This document shows, piece by piece, positions 18,754 to 29,300 of a stretch of DNA of 64,000 nt. The notes beneath the pieces were generated by a model. It was not told where the DNA came from and did no database searches. It was given only the letters and a program-made list of their open reading frames with translations. The DNA is from JACRLW01 sp046349595 (GTDB taxonomy: Bacteria > Planctomycetota > UBA1135 > UBA2386), in contig JAXMCA010000001.1 in the NCBI GenBank assembly GCA_046349595.1, positions 2,604,001 to 2,668,000 of the forward strand, given 5' to 3'. The position numbers and the translations under genes were made by a program. How positions within the stretch are numbered: the stretch's first letter is position 1; every line of letters begins with the position of its first letter.

Positions 18754-20156
18754 TTGCTGCCGCGATAGGGCGCGGCATCGAAGCTCGGCACGACCTCGCC
18801 TGAGTGCCGCGGGTCCGCGAGCCGCACGAGCTCGCGATCGAGCAGGGCTTCGAGCTCGCCGCGCAGTTCCGCGTGTCCGGCGTCGGCCGCGAGGTCGTCG
18901 AGCTGCCACGGATCGGACTCCATGTCGTAGAGCTCGAGCGCCGGTCGCTTGCCGAAGCACAGCTCGAAAGCCCGCGGGAACAGACTGCGATGCTCGATCA
19001 GCCAGGTCTTGGTCGGACCGTTGTCGCAGTCGCGGAAGGGCCGGTCGCCCGGCGCCTCCCATCCGGCCGGCCAGTCGTCGGGTCGGAAATTGCGGATCAG
19101 CAGGTAGCGCGACGTCCGCACGGCCCGCATCGGATAGCCGCCCTCATGGTCGTGCTGCGCGATGGTGTGGCGTTCGCGGCCGAAGACCACGTGATCGCGC
19201 GCCTTCGCACCCTTGTCGCCGCGCAGCATCGGCATGAGGCTCGCGCCGGTCATCGCTGCGGGCACGTCGACTCCGGCCAGGTCGAGGAAGGTCGGCGCGA
19301 GATCGGTGAGCGTCACCAGGTCCGTGATCACCGTGCCGGCGCGCAGACGCGAACCGAAGCGCACCGCGAGCGGCACGCGCACCCCGAGGTCGTAGAGGTT
19401 GGTCTTGCCGCGCGGGAAGGGCCAGCCGTGATCGCCGGTGATCACGACCAGCGTGTCGTCCAGTTCGCCCTTCGAGCGCAGCAGCTCAACGGCCTCGCCG
19501 ACGTCGCGATCGAAGCGCTGCACGGCGTTGTAGTAGTCGGCGATGTCGGAGCGGATCTCCGGCGCATCGGGGAAGGGCGGTGGCACCGACACCGCACCGG
19601 GATCGATCCCGTTCGCCTCGCCGGAACCCTCGCGATACGGACGGTGTGGATCGCTCGCACCGAGCCAGAAGCAGAAGGGCGCGCCCTTCGGTCGCGCGTC
19701 GAGGAAGGCCGCGAAGGACGTGAAGCCCGGCCCCGCGGGATCGACCTTGCGACCCGCCGCAGTCCAATCCCCTGGTCCCCAGGCCTTGCGCCAGTGACCG
19801 ACGTGGTAGCCGGCCGCAGCGAGCATCGCGGGGAACACCTCGTGCTCCGGCGCGAGGGTGCTCCACAGGTCCGCGCCCTCGCCGAGGCGGAAGAAGTCCT
19901 GTCCGGTCAGGATCGCGTTGCGCGACGGCGTGCACGACGGCGACGACACGAAGGCCGCCTCGAAACGGACGCCCTCCGCCGCGAGCCGATCGAAGGTCGG
20001 CGTCTTCACCACCCGATCGCCGTAGCTCCCGGCGTGCGGCCAGCCCCAGTCGTCGGCGATCGCGAACAGGATGTTGGGGCGCCGCGGCCGGGTGTCGGCG
20101 GCTTGCTGCTGCGGGGCGAGTGCGGTGGAGGCGAGGAGCAGCAGGCCGCAGAGCAT
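18747..20156 (-). CDS. Secreted type I sulfatase (S1 family)
   Basis: ATG 20156 gives 469 residues; a TACCAT hexamer lies 6 nt upstream (20168-20163). The signal peptide ends near STALAPQ. The sulfatase motif CTPSR at residues 75-79, whose Cys is matured to formylglycine by an unlinked enzyme, is followed by NAILTGQ. Metal ligands include DD at 35-36 (FAIADDWGW) and ITGDHGWPF. The sequence resembles heparan-N-sulfatase-like S1 members (subfamily not assignable by eye). Planctomycetes use many such enzymes on algal or animal sulfated glycans; the glycan here is unknown. Confidence 0.95.
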   Translation of the reverse strand: MLCGLLLLASTALAPQQQAADTRPRRPNILFAIADDWGWPHAGSYGDRVVKTPTFDRLAAEGVRFEAAFVSSPSCTPSRNAILTGQDFFRLGEGADLWSTLAPEHEVFPAMLAAAGYHVGHWRKAWGPGDWTAAGRKVDPAGPGFTSFAAFLDARPKGAPFCFWLGASDPHRPYREGSGEANGIDPGAVSVPPPFPDAPEIRSDIADYYNAVQRFDRDVGEAVELLRSKGELDDTLVVITGDHGWPFPRGKTNLYDLGVRVPLAVRFGSRLRAGTVITDLVTLTDLAPTFLDLAGVDVPAAMTGASLMPMLRGDKGAKARDHVVFGRERHTIAQHDHEGGYPMRAVRTSRYLLIRNFRPDDWPAGWEAPGDRPFRDCDNGPTKTWLIEHRSLFPRAFELCFGKRPALELYDMESDPWQLDDLAADAGHAELRGELEALLDRELVRLADPRHSGEVVPSFDAAPYRGSKR

Positions 20157-20188
20157 CGGCGCATGGTAGCGACGCGCTCGGAGAGACG

Positions 20189-22399
20189 TCAGCGCACGCG
20201 GATCGTCGCCCGCGGCGAGGTGCGCAATCCGGCGGCATTGGCACCGGGATCGACCCAGATCCACTGCGCCACCAGATCGCCGACGAACACCGGCGAGTCG
20301 GTCAGCGAGGTGACGACGCTTGCGACGCCGTGAGCATCGGCCACCGCAGGGAAGGTGGCGAGCAGATCGACCAGCAGGCGGCAGCGCGGCATGCCGATCG
20401 GATCGAGCGGCACATCGCTGGGCGCAAGGCCGAGGGCGAAGAACGCGGGCGTCCCCGGTGCCACTCCGCTCAGGATCGAGCGATAGAACTCGCTCCCTGC
20501 ATAGGGCGGGTACTCGTCACCGAGCGTGGCGTTGCCGCACGACGTGCCGGAATACAGGACACCGGCGTCCGCGGGATACTCCAGGAGTCGGTAGATCACG
20601 GAGTCGGAGAACACAGGCAGGACCGCCCTGCCGACCACGGCGAAGCCCTCACGCTCGCTGGTGCCGGTCGGCGGAATGCCGTTCATCGCGACCGACGGCA
20701 GCGTTTGGCTCACCGCCGACGCTCCGAGGTCGACGCTCTCCGTGATCCCACCGCTTGCGCCGAGTCGCGCGACGTATGCGCTCACCGCGCCGGTCGTGGG
20801 CGTGCGGATCTCATAGGCGATCGCCCAATGCGAGCGGGTGAGGAAGTCGTAGGCGAGTCCGCGGTTGACGATGTCCGAGAAGGTCGACGTCGTGGCGATC
20901 GTGCGTGTCGGTCCGACGGGGACCGCGTTGACGAGGCGATCGAATCGCTGCACGCGCAGGCGGTGCTGACCGATGCCGACACTCGTCGAGTCGCGCCATG
21001 AGAGGAGGAAGCGATCGCCGTCGCCGTCGACCTCCGGCTGCTGGCCGTTCTGTGCGGCGATGATGTTCGTGGGTGTCGACACCAGACCGAGCGAAGTCAC
21101 GAAGCGCACCCGGATCAGGTTCGATGCCGACACCTCGGTCGCGACACACCACGACTGCGTGGGGGAACGCAGCTTGCTCACCGACCAGTTCGCGGCCCCG
21201 GTCTCGTGGACCACCACGCCGCCGAGCGTCGACGTCGGCATGTCGAGGACCTGATGGTGCACATCGGTCCCGTTCGCGGCGCCATAGACGACGAGTGCCG
21301 TGACCCCGGATCCGAGGCTGCCGCCGATCCGCGGTCGGGTGCCGGCCGGTCCGATCACCAGCGAGGTCGGGTCATTGCCGAGGAATCCACAGGTGAAGAT
21401 GCGAACGCCACTGGAACCGCCCGTGAAGTCGCGCTCGAACGCGAGCGCAAAGCGCGTGGGTCCTTCCACGTACGCAGCATCCACCTCGACCGAGCTCCAG
21501 CTCGTCGTGATGTCGGCGAAGAACGGAAACGGCGAACCGGCCGGAGTGTCCCCGCCCTGGTGGAAGTAGACGTCGTAGTCCGTCGCCGAGAACCGGACCA
21601 CGCTGCCGATGCCGACACGCGCCTCGCCCGCAGCGGTCGCGCAGGCGACGGTCGTGTCGAGGATCGGCATCTGCAAGCCGATCGTCGAGAACGCGCTGGT
21701 CAGAGGATCGATCGTGAGCGGGAAGGTCGCACGGGACACGAACTCGGCATCGACCTGGAGTTCGATCGCCTCGCCGTCGAAGGCGGTCTCGACGCTCGCA
21801 GAGCGACCCTCCGCGTCGAAGGCACGCGCCTCGCCGTAGCGGAGCACCTTGGTCCCCCGCCACTCGAAGTCGAGCGCACCCACGCGCGGCCCGGTGATCG
21901 TGGCCTGGAACGGAGTCTCGAGCCGGCCGCGGACCAGGATCGCGCCCTCGCCGCGGGGACGGGCGTGGATCACGAAGGACTGCTCGACGCCGTCGTCGCG
22001 CACGTCGTAGCGCTCGGTCACCTGCGCCGAGCTCCGCGCGTTGCTCGTCGTGCCAGGTCACCGGATCACCCGAGAGCAGCTCCTCGGTGCCTGCGCGCAC
22101 GCTCGTCGTGTGCCAGCGCCATGCCCGCGTGATCTCGGCGTCGGGGATGTAGGGATGGAAGGCGAAGCCGTCGTGGAACGAGACCTTGTAGTTCGATCCG
22201 GCGGCCCACAGTCCGTAGCGCCCGCCGACCGGATCGTCGGGCTGGGTGTGGATCGGGGCACGCAGCGCAGGGCGCACCACCGTCGACGGGTCCTGGGAAG
22301 CCCTTGCGCGGAAACGGCGAGGGACAGGGCGAGGGAGGCGATCATCGCGGTTGCGGCAGGCAGGAAGCGGCGCCGAGAGCGGGGCGCCGGAAGGTCCAT
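20189..22399 (-). pseudogene. Secreted beta-rich protein gene, tandem copy A, two frameshifts near the 5' end
   Basis: The intended start is ATG 22399, with a signal peptide ending at LALSLAVSAQ. Compared with copy B, one G is missing in a G run at about 22295 and five bases (GGTAC) are missing at about 22031. The N-terminal 120 codons are therefore split across three frames, while the remaining 610 codons are open. The repaired product would have about 735 residues. Its N-terminal half has the pattern seen before SBBP-type repeats (VLRYGEARAFDAEGR, then FPLTIDPLTSA). The middle is beta-rich, and the C-terminal domain contains LDPIGMPRC. Whether the frameshifts are biological or sequencing errors cannot be decided here. 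Confidence 0.65.
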
Positions 22400-22489
22400 C
22401 AGGAGCGCGTACCGCCCGTGACACGGATTCGCCCTGCCATCGCAGGGTCGCTCTTCCGACACCCTCGCATCGCGGCCTTCGCCGCTCTC

Positions 22490-24651
22490 TCAACGCACGC
22501 GGATCGTCGCCCGCGCCGAGGTGCGCAGCCCCGCGGCATTGGCACCGGGATCGACCCAGATCCACTGCGCCACCAGATCGCCGACGAACACCGGCGAGTC
22601 GGTCAGCGAGGTGACGACGCTTGCGACGCCGTGAGCATCGGCCACCGCAGGGAAGGTGGCGAGCAGATCGACCAGCAGGCGGCAGCGCGGCATGCCGATC
22701 GGATCGAGCGGCACATCGCTGGGCGCAAGGCCGAGGGCGAAGAACGCGGGCGTCCCCGGTGCCACTCCGCTCAGGATCGAGCGATAGAACTCGCTCCCTG
22801 CATAGGGCGTCATCGTCACTGAGCGTGGCGTTGCCGCACGACGTGCCGGAATACAGGACACCGGCGTCCGCGGGATACTCCAGGAGTCGGTAGATCACGG
22901 AGTCGGAGAACACAGGCAGGACCGCCCTGCCGACCACGGCGAAGCCCTCACGCTCGCTGGTGCCGGTCGGCGGAATGCCGTTCATCGCGACCGACGGCAG
23001 CGTTTGGCTCACCGCCGACGCTCCGAGGTCGACGCTCTCCGTGATCCCACCGCTTGCGCCGAGTCGCGCGACGTATGCGCTCACCGCGCCGGTCGTGGGC
23101 GTGCGGATCTCATAGGCGATCGCCCAATGCGAGCGGGTGAGGAAGTCGTAGGCGAGTCCGCGGTTGACGATGTCCGAGAAGGTCGACGTCGTGGCGATCG
23201 TGCGTGTCGGTCCGACGGGGACCGCGTTGACGAGGCGATCGAATCGCTGCACGCGCAGGCGGTGCTGACCGATGCCGACACTCGTCGAGTCGCGCCATGA
23301 GAGGAGGAAGCGATCGCCGTCGCCGTCGACCTCCGGCTGCTGGCCGTTCTGTGCGGCGATGATGTTCGTGGGTGTCGACACCAGACCGAGCGAAGTCACG
23401 AAGCGCACCCGGATCAGGTTCGATGCCGACACCTCGGTCGCGACACACCACGACTGCGTGGGGGAACGCAGCTTGCTCACCGACCAGTTCGCGGCCCCGG
23501 TCTCGTGGACCACCACGCCGCCGAGCGTCGACGTCGGCATGTCGAGGACCTGATGGTGCACATCGGTCCCGTTCGCGGCGCCATAGACGACGAGTGCCGT
23601 GACCCCGGATCCGAGGCTGCCGCCGATCCGCGGTCGGGTGCCGGCCGGTCCGATCACCAGCGAGGTCGGGTCATTGCCGAGGAATCCACAGGTGAAGATG
23701 CGAACGCCACTGGAACCGCCCGTGAAGTCGCGCTCGAACGCGAGCGCAAAGCGCGTGGGTCCTTCCCGCATGCGCAGCATCCACCTCGACCGAGCTCCAG
23801 CTCGTCGTGATGTCGGCGAAGAACGGAAACGGCGAACCGGCCGGAGTGTCCCCGCCCTGGTGGAAGTAGACGTCGTAGTCCGTCGCCGAGAACCGGACCA
23901 CGCTGCCGATGCCGACACGCGCCTCGCCCGCAGCGGTCGCGCAGGCGACGGTCGTGTCGAGGATCGGCATCTGCAAGCCGATCGTCGAGAACGCGCTGGT
24001 CAGAGGATCGATCGTGAGCGGGAAGGTCGCACGGGACACGAACTCGGCATCGACCTGGAGTTCGATCGCCTCGCCGTCGAAGGCGGTCTCGACGCTCGCA
24101 GAGCGACCCTCCGCGTCGAAGGCACGCGCCTCGCCGTAGCGGAGCACCTTGGTCCCCCGCCACTCGAAGTCGAGCGCACCCACGCGCGGCCCGGTGATCG
24201 CGGCCTGGAACGGAGTCACGAGCCGGCCGCGGACCAGGATCGCGCCCTCGCCGCGGGGACGGGCATGGATCACGAAGGACTGCTCGACGCCGTCGTCGCG
24301 CACCTCGTAGCGCTCGGTCACCTGCGCCGAGCGGTACTCCGCGCATTGCTCGTCGTGCCAGGTCACCGGATCACCCGAGAGCAGCTCCTCGGCGCCTGCG
24401 CGCACGCTCGTCGTGTGCCAGCGCCACGCGCGCGTGATCTCGGCGTCGGGGATGTAGGGATGGAAGGCGAAGCCGTCGTGGAACGAGACCTTGTAGTTCG
24501 ATCCGGCGGCCCACAGTCCGTAGCGCCCGCCGACCGGATCGTCGGGCTGGGTGTGGATCGGGGCACGCAGCGCAGGGCGCACCACCGTCGACGGGTCCTG
24601 GGGAAGCCCCTGCGCGGAGACGGCGAGGGAGAGGGCGAGGGAGATGATCAT
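22490..24651 (-). pseudogene. Secreted beta-rich protein gene, tandem copy B, two frameshifts in the middle and 3' parts
   Basis: The copy is open from ATG 24651 (short signal, SLALSLAVSAQ) through the region broken in copy A. It is then out of frame after about 23770 (one extra base against copy A) and again at about 22808-22816 (two bases fewer). The three segments together encode the same protein as copy A, including the C-terminal LDPIGMPRC domain. At the position of A's ATG start this copy has ATT, so the start may be ATT 24699, giving the longer basic signal peptide, or ATG 24651. Each copy is intact exactly where the other is broken. Confidence 0.65.
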
Positions 24652-24802
24652 CGCGGTTGCGGAAGGCAGGAAGCGGCGCGGAGAGCGTGGCGCCGGAAGC
24701 TCAATCAGGAGCGCGGACCGCCCGTGACATGGAATCGCCCTGCCGTCGCAGGGTCGCGCCGCGCCCGGCGGGGATTCGTCGTGCTGCTATCGTCCGCACA
24801 CC

Positions 24803-26269
24803 TTGCGCAGCCCCCTCGCCATCCTCGCGCTGAGCCTCTGCCTCCCCGCCCAGGCGGCGATGCAGTTCCAGCCGAGCTTCCCCGCGGTGCTCGCCTCGGT
24901 CTTCTCCTACGACCTGCAGACCGCCGACCTCGACGCCGACGGCGACAGCGACGTGATGCTGCTGGCCTACTCGTCGCTCGCTCCCTGGATCTCCCGCAAC
25001 GACGGCCACGGCGACCTCGCACCGCTCGCCGCGATCCCGGTATCACCCCTGACCAATCCGGTCGCGGCCCTCCTCGACTTCGACGGCGACGGCAGACTCG
25101 ACGTCTTCCTGAGCTGGGCCGGTGTGACCCCGAACAACCGCGCCCTGCTCCGCAACCTCGGCAACGGGGCCTGGCTCGACGCGACCGCGTTGCTCCCGCT
25201 GCTGCCGAGCTTCACGACCGTGGTGTGCGGCGACCTCGACGGCGACGGCGACACCGACATCGCCGGCTTCGGGGTCTCGCTCGGACTCGGCGCGAATGTC
25301 GTGCTCGAGAACACGCCGACCGGATTCGTGATGCACACCGGACTGCTCGGCTTCGGCTCCTCGGTCGTCCTGGCGGACATCGACGGCGATGGCGATCTCG
25401 ACGTGCTCAACTCGGACGCACGGATCCACCTGTGGCGCAACGACGGCAACTTCGCCTTCGTCGACATCACCGCGAGCGCAATGTCCGGGGTCCCGCCCTT
25501 CAGCGCTGCCGCGGCAGCCGGCGACATCGACGGCGACGGCGACACCGACTTCGTGCTGAGCCCGTGGTCGACGACGGGCAATCCTCTGGACCTCGAGCTG
25601 ATCAACACGGGCAACAACACCTTCGTGCTGCGCAGCGGGATGATCCCCGCCGTCGCCGGCGGCACGACCTCGGTGGAGCTGGTCGACGTCGACGAAGACG
25701 GCGACCTCGACCTGGTCCGCGGGAGCAACCCGGAGCCGAACCTGGGCCTCAACGACGGCACCGGCTCATTCAGCTTCGACACCACGCGCTGGCCCTTCGC
25801 GAACTGGTACTCCGCGAAGGCGCGCGCGATCGATCTCGACCAGGACGGCGACCTCGACTTCGTGCTCGCCGGCGGTGGAAACCAACCCGGTGTGTTGCTG
25901 TGGAACCACCACCGCCACCTCGAGATCCCCTCGGTCCCGACGATCGGCGGCACTCTGACGGTCGAGGTCAGCGCCGCACCCGGCTATGGCGTCGGCTCAC
26001 GTCTCGCCTTCGTGGCGCTGGCCGCCGCGAGCAACGCGCAGCCCCTGCGACTCAACGGGCTCGGCGCGCTGTGGCTCGCACCGGCTTCGGTCGTCGCAGT
26101 CCAGAGCACCACGATCGGAACCGGAGCAGGTCCGGTTCCGGTGTCCTTCCCGGTGCCCGCCGATCCACGACTGGTCGGAGCCGTCGTGCATGCACAGGCA
26201 CTCATCGAGAACACCGCCGGAGCCCTCGACCTGCGCCTCAGCGCACCGGTGAGCACCACGATCCGCTGA
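24803..26269 (+). CDS. Secreted FG-GAP/VCBS repeat protein, calcium-binding type
   Basis: A TTG start at 24803 lies 9 nt after TATCGT (24788-24793), with no Shine-Dalgarno site, and begins a clear signal peptide (LAILALSLCLPAQA). The 488-residue product has at least six repeats with calcium-binding DxDxDG loops (DLDADGDSD, DFDGDGRLD, DLDGDGDTD, DIDGDGDLD, DVDEDGDLD, DLDQDGDLD), forming an integrin-alpha-like propeller. The last 115 residues form a beta domain like that of other exported proteins here (NGLGALWL, then PVPADPRLVGAVVHAQAL). Extracellular; ligand unknown. It is divergent from copy B. Confidence 0.88.
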   Translation: MRSPLAILALSLCLPAQAAMQFQPSFPAVLASVFSYDLQTADLDADGDSDVMLLAYSSLAPWISRNDGHGDLAPLAAIPVSPLTNPVAALLDFDGDGRLDVFLSWAGVTPNNRALLRNLGNGAWLDATALLPLLPSFTTVVCGDLDGDGDTDIAGFGVSLGLGANVVLENTPTGFVMHTGLLGFGSSVVLADIDGDGDLDVLNSDARIHLWRNDGNFAFVDITASAMSGVPPFSAAAAAGDIDGDGDTDFVLSPWSTTGNPLDLELINTGNNTFVLRSGMIPAVAGGTTSVELVDVDEDGDLDLVRGSNPEPNLGLNDGTGSFSFDTTRWPFANWYSAKARAIDLDQDGDLDFVLAGGGNQPGVLLWNHHRHLEIPSVPTIGGTLTVEVSAAPGYGVGSRLAFVALAAASNAQPLRLNGLGALWLAPASVVAVQSTTIGTGAGPVPVSFPVPADPRLVGAVVHAQALIENTAGALDLRLSAPVSTTIR

Positions 26270-26304
26270 TCGGCACGCGCCTTCGCGAGGGCGGCGGATC
26301 AGCG
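26264..26304. terminator. Bidirectional hairpin across two convergent stop codons
   Basis: CGCTGATC (26264-26271) pairs perfectly with GATCAGCG (26297-26304) across 25 nt. The arms contain the stop of the FG-GAP gene and the stop of the kinase gene. The loop has a further small hairpin (CCTTCGCGAGG). No T-run is present. Confidence 0.45.
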
Positions 26305-29300
26305 CCCCCACCGCGGCCACGGCTCCGCGAGGACCCTCGCGGCAGACGCACGCAGTTCGACGAGTCGCTGCGGAGCGACCCGGACCTCGGGAGGGAGCGC
26401 TGCGAGCGCCGGCTCGAGACCGTACGCGACGTGGCGCTGCCAATAGGCGAGATCGAGCACGACGGCGCCGCTGCCGGTCGTCGCAGCGAGGGTCCTGCCG
26501 TCGTCGCTGAGACTCACGCAGCCGACCGGGGCGTCGTCCTGGAGCATCTGATGGCAACAGGTGTCGTCGTCGAGATCCCAGAGTGCGACCCCGTTCGAGC
26601 CACCGGAGGTGAGCAGCAGGCCGGGGTCGTCGCGGAACAGCGCGACGCTCCAGATCGTGCCGGCATCCGCCTTGATGGTGCGCAATCCACCGCGGACGAG
26701 GTCGCACACGAACACGTATCCGGCCCAGGTGCCGACGACCATGGTGCGCCCGTCCGCCGAGACGTCGACCGCGCTGAGCGAGCCGCTCGGATCGTCGCCC
26801 ACCTTGTCCGGGATCACGATCTCCGTCACCGCATCCAGATGCGGATCCCAGAGCTGCAACCGTTGCGTGTAGCGGAGCATCACGGCCACCGTGCCCCTCG
26901 GCCCGACGGCGATGCGCAGCACCTCGCGATCGGGCCAATGGTGCTCTGCCAGGATCGCGCCTGTCGACACGTCGATGTGGCGCACACCATCCCAGCCGAT
27001 CACGGCGTCGAGGGTCGCGCCGTCCTGCGACAACAGGATGCTCCCGAACATCGGCGACTCCCTGGGGCCCTCGGTGTCGAGGAGCTGCCGAGCCGACGGT
27101 ACGTCGAAGACCTGCACCCGCATGCCCGCAGCGGTGATCTGCGCGAAGCGTCGACCGTCACGGGACAGCGCCATCGATTGGACCCCACCGGCGCTGGGCA
27201 CGCGGCAGATCTCGCGCCACTCGGCAACCTCGCGCACGGTCACCTCTCCCGCGGAGTAGCCCGCGACCGCTCGGCCATCGGAGGTCATCGCGACGGCTCT
27301 GGTCGACAGCGAGCGCCGTGCGCCGCCGGACGTGTCGAAGAGGGCGAGTCCGAAGCGACCGCTCGACACCGCGAGGCGTCTCGCGCCGGGGTCGAGCGCG
27401 AACCGCCAGATGCCGCGCTGCGCGAAGGCCTCCACGCGCTCGCCGTCACCCCGGTAGCGGTCGATGCGCCACCATCCGCCGACCAGCACCGAGTCCTCGG
27501 ATTCGTGCGCGATCGATCGGCAGGTGCCGTTGCGGGTCGGCATCACGCGCCGCACCGTGAACTCGTGCAGATCGACGATGGCGATCGAGTGTGATTCGCC
27601 GACCCAGACCTCCTTGCCGCTCGGCGCGAACGACAGCGTGGTCGTTCCGTGACCGAGCTCGAGAGGATGGTCGACGCCCGAATCGAGCTCGTGCACGACG
27701 GCATGACCGTCGGCGTCAGCGGCGAAGAGCAGGAGACCCTTCGGATCGAATCCGAGCACGGTGATCGCGGCGGGCAGGCGGACGAGCGGACCCGCTGCTT
27801 CGCCGGATCCGGTCCACGTACGGACCTGTCCGGCACCGTCCCCGATCGCGAGCAATCCGTCGGCCGACACGGCGATGGATCGCGCTCCGTCGGCGACGAC
27901 GACGGCCGCGCCGCGTGGATCGTCGAGTTCGCAACGGCGCACGATTCCCTGGGCATCGCCGGTGAACACGCGCGTCGTACCGGGCACGGCGGCGAGCATC
28001 GTCAGCGGCGCCGAACCCCCTGCGATGCTGCTCCGTGTCGCCAGGGTCTCCCTGTCACAGACCGCGAGGTCTCCGTCGACCATGCCCACGGCGATGGCAT
28101 CGGCACGCGGGACGAAGGCGATGGGAAGGTTGCCGACCACGGGACGAGTCACAAGGCTCGGCGTGCGCATCACCAGTTCCCGTAGCGCCCACGATGTCGA
28201 CCGCGGCATGGCACCGGTGAAGTACTGCTGCCACAGCTCCGCGGTCGCGTTGATCCAGTCGCCGAGCTGGAGTGCCTGACGGGCGGACTTGAATCGGCTG
28301 CGTTCGAGCTCGGTCGCCAGCGCCCCTGCGGTGCGATCCGCCCGCTCGCGGTCACGCGCCGCCGCGACCCACAGCCGCGAAGCGACGGCGGCGAACACCA
28401 CGATGGCGAGCACCAGCGCGACGGCGCTCGCCGACAGCGCACGGTTGCGCGCGACCCACTTGCGCAGCTCGGCGAACCGGCCGGTCGCGTAGGCATGCAC
28501 GACCCGAAGCTCGAGGAAGGCGCGCAGATCGCGACCGAGATCCTCGACGCGCGCGTAGCGGTCGTCCGGTGCGCGTGCCATCGCACGCTCACAGATCGCA
28601 CGGAGCTCCACCGGCACGTCGATGGGCAAAGGCTTCGGAGGTCCACTGCGCACCGCGGCGACCACCTCGACTCCACTGCGCTGCTCCGAGTCCTCGTACG
28701 GGGCACGGCCGCTCAGCACGTGGTAGAGGATCGCGCCGATCGAATAGACATCGACGCGCGGGTCGATCGTGCCGGACAGACCCGCGGCCTGCTCGGGTGC
28801 CATGTACGGCGGCGAGCCCACCACGTCTCCATCGCGGGTCAAGGAGGGTGAGACGTCGTCCTCACCCGCGATGTCGGCGCGCAGCGTGTCCACCTCGCCG
28901 TCGTCGATGGCCCCGTCGCGCACGCGCGCGAGACCCCAGTCCATCACGTAGGTCTCGCCGAAGCGCCCGACCATGATGTTCGACGGCTTCAGGTCGCGAT
29001 GGACCACACCCTTGTCGTGCGCGAAGGCCATCGCCTCGCAGACCCGCAGCAGGACCCCGATCACGCGCGCTCTCGTCCACTCCGCATCGCCGTCGTGCAG
29101 GAGCTGGATCACCACCCCCAGGTCACGACCGCGCACCAGCTTCATCGTGAAGAAGGGTCGTCCGTGCTCGTCGAGCCCCAGCTCGTGGATCGGCACGATG
29201 CCCGGGTGATCGAGCTGCCCGGTGATCTGCGCCTCCTCGAGGAAGCGTCGTTGTGCACGGACGCCGCGCGCCCGGGCGCGCAGGAACTTGATCGCCACCT

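Larger units (their letters stand above)
20189..24757 (-). repeat. Tandem direct duplication, two units of about 2.27 kb
   Basis: Unit A (20189 to about 22455) and unit B (22490 to about 24757) are direct repeats, offset by 2300-2306 bp. From about 20250 to 21896 the A copy matches the B copy base for base except at two short indel clusters (A 20510-20520 against B 22808-22818, and A 21467-21473 against B 23766-23772). The outer parts carry scattered substitutions: the last 20 codons and the first 200 codons of the gene, and the 5' flank. The pattern fits an older duplication homogenised in its centre, or an assembly artefact. Confidence 0.9.

Noticed and set aside
20189..24757. Tandem repeat considered as a transposon or integrated element
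   Set aside because: There is no transposase, terminal inverted repeat or target duplication; the units are direct copies of one coding gene.
23599..27594. A 1331-codon open frame on the plus strand
   Set aside because: It runs antisense through copy B and the kinase and across the FG-GAP gene in another frame, with Arg/Ala/Pro-biased composition typical of non-coding frames in GC-rich DNA. The genes it overlaps have clear family motifs.
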